A stretch of 64,000 nucleotides of DNA from DASVTU01 sp036387415 (lineage in GTDB: Bacteria; Acidobacteriota; Blastocatellia; Pyrinomonadales; Pyrinomonadaceae): assembly GCA_036387415.1 (NCBI GenBank), contig DASVTU010000039.1:62001-126000 (forward strand), read 5' to 3'. The notes below the pieces were generated by a model. That model ran no database searches. It was not told the DNA's origin and saw only the letters and a list, made by a program, of their open reading frames with translations. Numbering within the stretch: position 1 is the first letter of the stretch; the number at the start of each line of letters is the position of its first letter. The translations under genes were made by a program, and so were the position numbers. Below, one piece after another: positions 47,218-54,028 of the stretch.

Positions 47218-48159
47218 ATGGCAGGCAAGAAAATTTCCGCAGGGATTCCGCGTCGTGCGTTGGGGCGTACGGGCGTCGAAGTTTCGGCGTTGGCGCTTGG
47301 CGGTTCTCATCTCGGACTCGCGCCAAGCGAGCGCGAGGGCATACGCATCGTGCATGAAGCGATTGATGCCGGAATCGACTTCATGGACAACGCTTGGGAG
47401 TATCACGAAGGACGGAGCGAGGAGTTGATGGGACGCGCGCTCGAAGGTCGTCGTCATCAAGTCTTTCTGATGTCGAAAGTCTGCACGCACGGGCGCGACC
47501 GCCGCACCGCCATGCGCCAACTCGAACAGTCCCTCAAACGACTCAAGACAGACTACCTCGACCTCTGGCAGATTCACGAAGTCATCCATGACAACGACCC
47601 CGACTTACATTTCGCCAAAGACGGCGCGGTCGAGGCGCTCGAACAGGCGCGACGCGAAGGCAAAGTCCGTTTCGTCGGCTTCACCGGACACAAAGACCCT
47701 TCGATACATCTCAAGATGCTCGCGCATGACTTCCCCTTCGACACGTGCCAACTTCCGCTCAACTGTTTCGACGCCACCTTTCGCAGTTTCGAGCAGCAGG
47801 TCTTGCCGGAACTGAATCGTCGCGGCATCGCGCCGATTGGCATGAAAAGCATGGGCGGCGAAGGCGACCCCGTGAAGCGTCGCGTCGTGACGCCTGCCGA
47901 AGCGTTGCGCTACGCGATGAGCCTGCCCGTCGCCGCCACCGTCTCCGGCATCGACTCGCTCAAAGTGCTCCGGCAAAACCTACGCATCGCGGCTGGTTTT
48001 ACGCCGATGACCGACGCCGAAATGCAGTCTCTCCGCACGCGTTGCGCGCCCGAAGCCGCCGACGGCCGTTTCGAGCTTTACAAAACGTCGAAGAAGTTCG
48101 ATGGCCCGCCGGGCAGAAAGCAACACAAGTTTCCATCGTTGGATGAACTCGCGGCGTAG
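47218..48159 (+). CDS. Aldo/keto reductase
   Basis: 313 residues from ATG 47218 (AAGGAG 11 bases upstream). The catalytic tetrad is visible: Asp in F-M-D-N-A-W, Tyr in E-Y-H-E-G, Lys in L-M-S-K-V-C, His in L-W-Q-I-H-E-V (about residues 61 to 122). The NADPH-binding C-terminal part (G-I-D-S-L-K-V-L-R-Q-N) is present. It reduces an aldehyde or ketone, substrate unknown. The extra 100 codons upstream in the same frame are not considered coding. Confidence 0.88.
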   Translation: MAGKKISAGIPRRALGRTGVEVSALALGGSHLGLAPSEREGIRIVHEAIDAGIDFMDNAWEYHEGRSEELMGRALEGRRHQVFLMSKVCTHGRDRRTAMRQLEQSLKRLKTDYLDLWQIHEVIHDNDPDLHFAKDGAVEALEQARREGKVRFVGFTGHKDPSIHLKMLAHDFPFDTCQLPLNCFDATFRSFEQQVLPELNRRGIAPIGMKSMGGEGDPVKRRVVTPAEALRYAMSLPVAATVSGIDSLKVLRQNLRIAAGFTPMTDAEMQSLRTRCAPEAADGRFELYKTSKKFDGPPGRKQHKFPSLDELAA

Positions 48160-48252
48160 ACCGAACCGTGCCGCCATCGACTAAGTAAATTTCATCTCAT
48201 GCGCCGCGAGCAAACCGCTCGTCTGCGCCACATCGACAAGGAAAAAAAACTG

Positions 48253-49158
48253 ATGATACGAAAGGTAAACATCAAAACATTTTCATCGCTCGCCTTATTC
48301 GCCCTCGTCGCCATCTTCTGCCACCACCCGACCGCCTCGGCGCAAGATAGACTCTTCGACCCACTGACGACCGCGCAGGCGACGGAAAAACGCACCGACG
48401 CTGCGCCGCTTCAATCAACCACGCCGCACCCATCATCCGCGTCGCCTCGTTCGACTGATATGACAGCACGAATGGTTGACGACGCCGCCGCGCGCACGAC
48501 GGACGAAACGGCGCGCGTGGTTGACGAATCTCGTTGGCTGCGGCCTGAATCCGTCTCTTTATCCTTCAGGCGCGAGAGTTGGAACACGGGCGCCAGCCTC
48601 GCCCCGCAGACGGGCAACGCGCGTACTCCTCTCACGCCCGGCGAGAAGATGAAATTCGCCGCCAAGTCTGGTTTTATCAGCCCGCAAGCGTTTATCTTTC
48701 CTGCCGTCACCGCCATCATCACGCAATGGGGCGAGGACAGCCAACCGCACAAGACGACGGAGGATGAAGTGGCCGACGGCCTCTCGCGCTTCGCCATCAA
48801 CTACGGCAAACGCAGCAGCAAAGTCTTCCTGAGCAACGGCGTCTTCGCCTCGCTTTTCAAACAAGACCCGCGCTACAGGCCATCGGAGAAGAAAGGCTTC
48901 GGCGCACGCGCCGCGCACGCCGTCAGCCGCGTCTTCGTCACCGACAGCGACGAGGGCAAACTCCAACCCAACTACTCGCGTTTCGCAGGGAGTTTCACAT
49001 CCAGTGCGCTCGCCAATCTCTACGAACGGAGCACGCCCGGCCACGACCGCATCGGCACCGACGCCACCCTGCGACGTTTCGCCAAAGGCTTCATCACAGA
49101 CGCTCTCACCAACCTCATCTTCAGGGAGTTCTGGCCGGACATTCGCGGCATCTTTTAA
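48253..49158 (+). CDS. Secreted conserved protein of unknown function
   Basis: 301 residues from ATG 48253 (AAGGA upstream): signal peptide about 1-31, an S/T/A/D-rich linker with repeated D-D-A-A-A-R-T-T-D-E-T-A-R-V-V-D-E units, then a conserved-looking domain (about 140-300). The domain contains F-A-I-N-Y-G-K-R-S-S-K-V-F, F-K-Q-D-P-R-Y-R-P and A-V-S-R-V-F-V-T-D-S-D-E-G-K. I have the impression of similar proteins in Acidobacteria, but no function is known to me. Likely periplasmic or outer-membrane associated. Confidence 0.75.
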   Translation: MIRKVNIKTFSSLALFALVAIFCHHPTASAQDRLFDPLTTAQATEKRTDAAPLQSTTPHPSSASPRSTDMTARMVDDAAARTTDETARVVDESRWLRPESVSLSFRRESWNTGASLAPQTGNARTPLTPGEKMKFAAKSGFISPQAFIFPAVTAIITQWGEDSQPHKTTEDEVADGLSRFAINYGKRSSKVFLSNGVFASLFKQDPRYRPSEKKGFGARAAHAVSRVFVTDSDEGKLQPNYSRFAGSFTSSALANLYERSTPGHDRIGTDATLRRFAKGFITDALTNLIFREFWPDIRGIF

Positions 49159-49221
49159 TGCAACGTGCGCGACACACTCTCTCGTCGCGCGCACATCGCC
49201 TGACTCAAAATTGAAACTTCC

Positions 49222-49295
49222 GACCGCTTATCACTTCCTCCGGCGACTTCACCGAAATGACGCCGTTGCCTCGTTCCCGAAAGTGATAAGCGGTC
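49222..49295. repeat. Inverted repeat with 15-bp perfect termini
   Basis: GACCGCTTATCACTT (49222-49236) and AAGTGATAAGCGGTC (49281-49295) are perfect complements; inside, CGGCG/CGCCG (49241-49265) can form a second stem. There is no T tract and no heptad structure, so it differs from the other elements; MITE-like or a regulatory hairpin. Confidence 0.7.
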
Positions 49296-49308
49296 AGCTA
49301 AATATCTA

Positions 49309-49337
49309 TTGACACCCACGCAAGGCCAGCTTACTGT
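49309..49337 (+). promoter_or_regulatory. Sigma-70-like promoter upstream of the tyrosinase gene
   Basis: TTGACA (49309-49314), 17-bp spacer, TACTGT (49332-49337). Confidence 0.55.
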
Positions 49338-49651
49338 AGCAATGCTTTTCCGCATGGTTGTTATCGTACAAACGTCCGCCTCGCATTCTCCAGCCTGCAT
49401 TAACGGCCTGATGTAGAATTATCAATCCGCAACTCTCACGGCTTCGGCTGCGGATAACTTACAAGGCAAAAAAGGTTCTTCATCCTCTTCGGAGGGTAAT
49501 CTTCGGATAGCGTTTATCACAGGGGCGGCTTTAGCGGCGATGGAGATAGTGAATCTCATCTCCGACGCATTCCCGCAAACAATCTCTGTTCGGCGAGAGC
49601 AATTTCTCTGTCAACCCCTTTTCCCCAGAGTGACATGTAGAAGGAGGAGCT

Positions 49652-51082
49652 ATGCTGAAAATATCGAAAGTCACACGACGTAAATTTCTCGGCGTTGCGA
49701 GTCTCGCAACCGGAGGCGCGGTTCTCGGATTGGGCGACGATTTACTGACCGCTTCCGCACAGGTGGTTCGCGTGCGGCCAAACATCTCCGACCCTGGTTT
49801 GAATCCGAGGGTCGTACAAGCCTTGCGCGACGGCGTGAGGGCGATGAAGGCGCTGCCTGCCACCAACGCGCGCAGTTGGAATTCGCAGGCACGCATCCAC
49901 AATGATTGGTGCCCGCACAGCAATTGGTTTTTCCTGCCGTGGCACCGCGCCTACATTCTCTATTTCGAGCGGATTTGTCGTCAGGCTTCCGGGTGGGCTG
50001 ACTTCATGCTCCCCTACTGGGACTGGACGGCAAATCCGCGCGTGCCCGCGCCCTTCTGGGGCGGCACCACCGCCACGAACCCTCTGCTCGATACGACGCG
50101 GCAGGTTACCCCAACCAGCGTTGCCAGCCCGACCTTCGTCGGCCAGCCCGTCATCAACAACATTCTCGGCATCACTGACTTCCAAACCTTCGCCAGCAAT
50201 GCCTCAACGACGCAACGCGGCAGCGCCGGTTCGGGCGAACTTGAGAGCCGACCGCACAACTACATTCACGGCACCTTTATCCGTGGCAACATGGCGACCT
50301 ACATGTCGCCGCTCGACCCGATTTTCTGGCTCCACCACGCCAACATCGACCGCATCTGGGCGCGTTGGAATCTGAGCCACAACAACACGTCCAACACAAG
50401 CTGGCGCAACTTCACGCTCTCACGCTTCTACGACATCAACACGAATACCTGGGTTACCGTGCGACCGTCGCAGATGATAAGCACCTACGCGCTCGGCTAT
50501 CGTTATCCAGACCAGCCAGTCGCCCCGCCGCGCGTGGCGAGAGCTTTCGAGTCCTTCGCTCCGGTGCCGCGAAATCTGCGCGCCGTTCGCGCCGTCAATC
50601 AGGAAGCGCGGACGAGCGCCCCGGTCTCGGTCGATGTGGCTGTGCCCAATGCGCTGCAAAGGCGTCTCTCCACGGCTGCCGTCGCGCCGAGTGGCGACGT
50701 TGCGGGTCAGAGGTCGCAGATTCGTCTTTCAGTCGGCGTCAAACGCCCCGCCGATACGGCGACCGCCGTCCACATCTTTATCAACACCGAAAACGCCGGG
50801 CCGAATACGCCCCTCACAGACCCCGGCTACGTCGGCACTTTCGCCTTCTTCAACGGCCACGAAGGTCACGGCAGGCGTGGCGCGGCGGCTGCCGCTGATA
50901 ATGACTTAACCTTCCTGTTTGACGTGACGGACGACATACAGGAACTCGCTAGCGTCAATCCCGGACGCGCCGACGGAAGGAGCGTCCGTGTGACGGTTGT
51001 GCCCGTCTACGGCGACGACGACGGGCGTCGAGCCGAAGCGCGTGTCACAACCACCAACATCCGCTTAGAGGCCATCAGCTAG
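49652..51082 (+). CDS. Tat-exported tyrosinase family copper oxidase
   Basis: 476 residues. The twin-arginine signal is T-R-R-K-F-L-G (residues 8-14) followed by a hydrophobic stretch and A-S-A-Q. The CuA site includes H-N-D-W-C-P-H-S-N-W-F-F-L-P-W-H-R (about 83-99). The CuB site includes R-P-H-N-Y-I-H-G (about 200-207) and F-W-L-H-H-A-N-I-D-R-I-W (about 225-236). It should oxidise phenols or o-diphenols with O2 outside the cytoplasm; Tat export suits a cofactor-loaded copper enzyme. The C-terminal domain (about 325-476) is a beta-rich module resembling the shielding domain of plant polyphenol oxidases. A free-standing relative is the next gene. GGAGGAGCT precedes the ATG. Confidence 0.9.
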   Translation: MLKISKVTRRKFLGVASLATGGAVLGLGDDLLTASAQVVRVRPNISDPGLNPRVVQALRDGVRAMKALPATNARSWNSQARIHNDWCPHSNWFFLPWHRAYILYFERICRQASGWADFMLPYWDWTANPRVPAPFWGGTTATNPLLDTTRQVTPTSVASPTFVGQPVINNILGITDFQTFASNASTTQRGSAGSGELESRPHNYIHGTFIRGNMATYMSPLDPIFWLHHANIDRIWARWNLSHNNTSNTSWRNFTLSRFYDINTNTWVTVRPSQMISTYALGYRYPDQPVAPPRVARAFESFAPVPRNLRAVRAVNQEARTSAPVSVDVAVPNALQRRLSTAAVAPSGDVAGQRSQIRLSVGVKRPADTATAVHIFINTENAGPNTPLTDPGYVGTFAFFNGHEGHGRRGAAAAADNDLTFLFDVTDDIQELASVNPGRADGRSVRVTVVPVYGDDDGRRAEARVTTTNIRLEAIS

Positions 51083-51254
51083 GCGTTCTCCGTCGTCAGC
51101 TTAATTTCGGCTTGAAGGGCATGGCGTCGGCCTCGTTTTTGAGACGTTCGGCGCGAAATTCGGGTCGAAATCCCCTGTTAAAGCACGGGCGGGCAACTTG
51201 AGTGCCCGTCCGTGCAATCTTATTTTGGGTGGCTGGCAAAAGGAGTATGAAGAT

Positions 51255-51848
51255 ATGATGGACATCACGAAGAAGACGCTCATCGCAACCGTCGTCGCTG
51301 TCGTGGCAACGATGGCAAACATTAACGCGCAGGGTGGCAAGAATGCTGCGCTCGGTTGTCCGCAGCAGGACGGGACACAGGTGGCCGTGAAGACGGACGG
51401 ACAAATCGCCACGCTCTCGACGCCGCTCAAGGTGCGTCTCAGCCCCGCGCCCGCGCTCCGCAACGCGCTCGAAAAAACAGCAGAGGCTAAAACGACGGTT
51501 CGCTTGAGCATTGAAACTGTGCAGCCGTCGCTCGACAAATGGAGCGGGCTGCGCGTCTTCCTCAATGCGCCGGGAGCCAGTGCGGCCACTCCTGAGACAG
51601 CACCCGAATACGTGGCGAGCGTCGCCTTTTACGGCGGCACCGAAGGGGAGTCGAAAACCTTCGTGCTCGACATCGGGCGCACGCTTCGTCGTCTCAAGCA
51701 AGCGAAACGCTGGAAGTCCGGCGAGCCTCTGACCGTGACCATTCTTCCGATTCCTTCCGACGCTTCGCCGTCGGACGGCGCGAAGGGAATTGAAGTGAAA
51801 AGGGTTGTCATCGCATTGCCCGACGAAGCGAATGCCAAAATGAAATAA
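51255..51848 (+). CDS. Secreted stand-alone relative of the tyrosinase C-terminal domain
   Basis: 197 residues from ATG 51255 (AAAGGAG 9 bases upstream) with a signal peptide (about 1-25). The mature part aligns by eye with residues about 345-460 of the tyrosinase: T-V-R-L-S-I-E versus Q-I-R-L-S-V-G, L-R-V-F-L-N versus V-H-I-F-I-N, Y-V-A-S-V-A-F-Y-G-G versus Y-V-G-T-F-A-F-F-N-G, F-V-L-D-I versus F-L-F-D-V, and L-T-V-T-I-L-P-I versus V-R-V-T-V-V-P-V. It lacks any copper motif. It may be a partner, a copper-loading or shielding subunit, or a duplicated fragment; the tyrosinase retains its own copy. A terminator follows. Confidence 0.78.
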   Translation: MMDITKKTLIATVVAVVATMANINAQGGKNAALGCPQQDGTQVAVKTDGQIATLSTPLKVRLSPAPALRNALEKTAEAKTTVRLSIETVQPSLDKWSGLRVFLNAPGASAATPETAPEYVASVAFYGGTEGESKTFVLDIGRTLRRLKQAKRWKSGEPLTVTILPIPSDASPSDGAKGIEVKRVVIALPDEANAKMK

Positions 51849-51889
51849 AGCGGCAGCCGGAAGCGTCGCAGTCGAATGCGCGATGCGGA

Positions 51890-51929
51890 AAAGCCGTTCG
51901 AGCCGTCGTGCTCGAACGGCTTTCGTTTT
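51890..51929 (+). terminator. Intrinsic terminator after the tyrosinase pair
   Basis: AAAGCCGTTCGAGC pairs with GCTCGAACGGCTTT (14 bp, loop CGTCGT), followed by CGTTTT. Confidence 0.9.
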
Positions 51930-52051
51930 GCGGTCTATCGGATGTAAATTCCAACAGTCGTCGTGATAGAAGCTGTCAACGGACGCGACGATGAACGAGA
52001 TGCGCGAAGGATGTCGAATGAGATGTGTGCGAAGAAAGTGGAGAAAAACGG

Positions 52052-53521
52052 ATGAGCGTTGCGCCGCCGCTTGGCGACATGAGCGCGGAGGATTTTCGCC
52101 GCCACGGTCATGAGATTATCGACTGGATTAGCAACTATCTCGAACAGATAGAAAAACTCCCCGTGCTGGCGCAGGTTGCGCCGGGAGATTTGCGCGCGCA
52201 GTTGCCGCCGTCTCCGCCCGCGCGTGGCGAAGCGATGGAGGAGATTCTGGTGGATGTCGAACGTCTCGTCGTGCCCGCGCTGACGCACTGGAACCATCCC
52301 GCCTTCTTCGCATACTTCTCCATCTCCGCCTCTGCTCCCGGCATCTTCGGCGAACTCCTCGCCTCTGCCTTCAACGTCAACGGCATGCTCTGGCGCACCT
52401 CGCCCGCTTCGACCGAGATGGAGACGCTGGCGCTCTCTTGGCTGCGCGAGATGATGGGATTGCCCGCCGCCTTCGAGGGCATCATCTACGACACGGCTTC
52501 GGTTTCAACCATGCACGCCATCGCCGCCGCACGCGAAGCACTCGACCTCGGCGTGCGCGAAATGGGCATGAGTGGTCGCGGCGATTTGCCGCTCCTGCGC
52601 GTCTACGCTTCCGAGCAGTCGCATTCTTCGGTCGATAAATCCGTTATCACACTCGGCCTCGGTCAACGCGCGCTCCGCAAGATTCCGACCGACGCCGCGT
52701 TTCGCATGGACGCCGCCGCGCTCGCCGAAGCCATCGCAGAAGACAAACGCGCGGGTGCGGTTCCCTTCTGCGTCGTCGCCACCGTCGGCACAACTTCGAC
52801 CACTAGCATCGACCCCGTTCCCGCCATCGCCAACATTTGCGAGCAACACAACTTATGGCTTCACGTCGATGCGGCCTACGGTGGTTCGGCTGCCGTCGTG
52901 CCCGAACTGCGCCACATCCTCACGGGTTGCGAGCGCGCCGATTCGCTCGTCACCAACCCGCACAAGTGGCTCTTTACGCCGATTGATTTATCCGTGCTCT
53001 ATTCGCGCCGGATGGAGGTGCTGCGTCGCGCCTTCTCACTCGTCCCCGAATACCTCCGCACAGGCGAAGGCGAAACCGTGACGAACCAGATGGACTACGG
53101 CATCCAACTCGGACGCCGTTTCCGTTCACTCAAACTCTGGATGGTGATGCGCTACTTCGGGCACGACGGACTCGCCGCACGCATCCGCGAACACTGCCGA
53201 CTCGCCCAACTCTTCGCCACGCTCATCAAAGAGTCGCCCCTTTGGGAATTGCTCGCGCCGCATCCTCTGAGCACCGTCTGCTTCCGCGCCCGCCCGCCGC
53301 TCGAAGGCGCGACGACGGAGACCGAGGAGGCACGCGCCGCACGTCTCGATGTCTTCAACGAAGAACTCATGAACCGCGTCAACGCGACTGGCGAAGTCTT
53401 TCTGTCACACACCAAACTCCGTGGCGCGCTCGCCCTGCGTCTCGCCATCGGCAACATCCGCACCGACGAGTCGCACATCCGTCGCACATGGGAACTACTC
53501 AATGAAAAATTAAAAATGTAA
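52052..53521 (+). CDS. Aromatic-L-amino-acid decarboxylase family protein (group II PLP)
   Basis: 489 residues from ATG 52052 (GGAG 8 bases upstream). Group II decarboxylase features: H-W-N-H-P-A-F-F-A-Y-F near 78-88, A-T-V-G-T-T-S-T-T-S-I-D near 241-252, H-V-D-A-A-Y-G-G near 272-279, and the PLP lysine in N-P-H-K-W-L-F (about 302). It should decarboxylate tyrosine, DOPA, tryptophan or phenylalanine in the cytoplasm. It lies 200 bases after the tyrosinase pair but beyond a terminator. Its last residues (E-K-L-K-M) and stop codon fall within a repeat arm. Confidence 0.88.
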   Translation: MSVAPPLGDMSAEDFRRHGHEIIDWISNYLEQIEKLPVLAQVAPGDLRAQLPPSPPARGEAMEEILVDVERLVVPALTHWNHPAFFAYFSISASAPGIFGELLASAFNVNGMLWRTSPASTEMETLALSWLREMMGLPAAFEGIIYDTASVSTMHAIAAAREALDLGVREMGMSGRGDLPLLRVYASEQSHSSVDKSVITLGLGQRALRKIPTDAAFRMDAAALAEAIAEDKRAGAVPFCVVATVGTTSTTSIDPVPAIANICEQHNLWLHVDAAYGGSAAVVPELRHILTGCERADSLVTNPHKWLFTPIDLSVLYSRRMEVLRRAFSLVPEYLRTGEGETVTNQMDYGIQLGRRFRSLKLWMVMRYFGHDGLAARIREHCRLAQLFATLIKESPLWELLAPHPLSTVCFRARPPLEGATTETEEARAARLDVFNEELMNRVNATGEVFLSHTKLRGALALRLAIGNIRTDESHIRRTWELLNEKLKM

Positions 53522-53597
53522 AATGCAAACCCGAAGACAAAACAGTGCGGTCATTCCTCGCGTTCTTCTTTTGCATTTTCACTTTCCATTTTGAATT
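53501..53597. repeat. AT-rich heptad-like inverted repeat (overlaps decarboxylase 3' end)
   Basis: The left arm aatgaaaaattaaaaatgta onward (53501-53526) and right arm ttttgcattttcactttcca onward (53569-53597) are largely complementary; units gaaaaat, taaaaat, gtaaaat have period 7. The TAA of the decarboxylase (53519-53521) is inside the left arm. Same family as 59045-59132. Confidence 0.75.
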
Positions 53598-53612
53598 CCG
53601 AGGTGTAACGAG

Positions 53613-53909
53613 ATGACCTATGTGGTGACGGAACTTTGCGTCGATTGCAAGTACACAGACTGCGCGGCGGTCTGCCCCGTCGAGGCGTTTCACGAACTCC
53701 CCGACCGCCTCTACATCAATCCAGACACATGCATCGACTGTGACGCGTGCGTGCCCGAATGTCCCGTCGAAGCGATTTTCTCCGACGCCGCGTTGCCCGA
53801 ACAGTATCAGGAATGGCTCGAACTCAACGCCGAAGCCGCGCAATATCCAATCATCAGTCTCAAAAAGGAAGCCCTCCTCGGTCCCAACTGCACAGGGCCG
53901 CGCGAGTAA
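53613..53909 (+). CDS. fdxA: 7Fe/8Fe ferredoxin (FdxA type)
   Basis: 98 residues closely following Azotobacter FdI: M-T-Y-V-V-T-E-L-C-V-D-C-K-Y-T-D-C-A-A-V (1-20), C-P-V-E-A-F, then C-I-D-C-D-A-C-V-P-E-C-P. Cys 9, 17, 21, 40, 43, 46 and 50 can ligand one [3Fe-4S] (or 4Fe) and one [4Fe-4S] cluster. The extra free Cys of the Azotobacter protein (C-P-V-D-C-F) is Ala here. Cytoplasmic electron carrier. It stands alone between the decarboxylase and the peptidase. Confidence 0.92.
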   Translation: MTYVVTELCVDCKYTDCAAVCPVEAFHELPDRLYINPDTCIDCDACVPECPVEAIFSDAALPEQYQEWLELNAEAAQYPIISLKKEALLGPNCTGPRE

Positions 53910-54028
53910 ACAAGACTGCTCGCCGCGTTCCTGTCAACTTTTGCGACAAGCAAACTACTGCGGCGACCCGACGGACTTCAAACACTAGACATCGCGCCAA
54001 AAACTGTCCGAACCATTTCGACTCGAAG

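Larger units (their letters stand above)
49159..49651. other. Intergenic region with inverted repeat and a promoter, long leader of the tyrosinase gene
   Basis: About 490 bases without a supported gene. It contains the 15-bp inverted repeat at 49222-49295, a sigma-70-like promoter at 49309-49337 and a smaller ATCCGCA/TGCGGAT hairpin (about 49431-49457). Transcription from that promoter would give the tyrosinase mRNA a leader of about 300 bases. Confidence 0.5.

Noticed and set aside
53747..54028. N-terminal extension of the S9 peptidase overlapping the ferredoxin gene
   Set aside because: The extension is R-rich antisense-like sequence in another frame of fdxA; the ATG at 54029 begins a good signal peptide.
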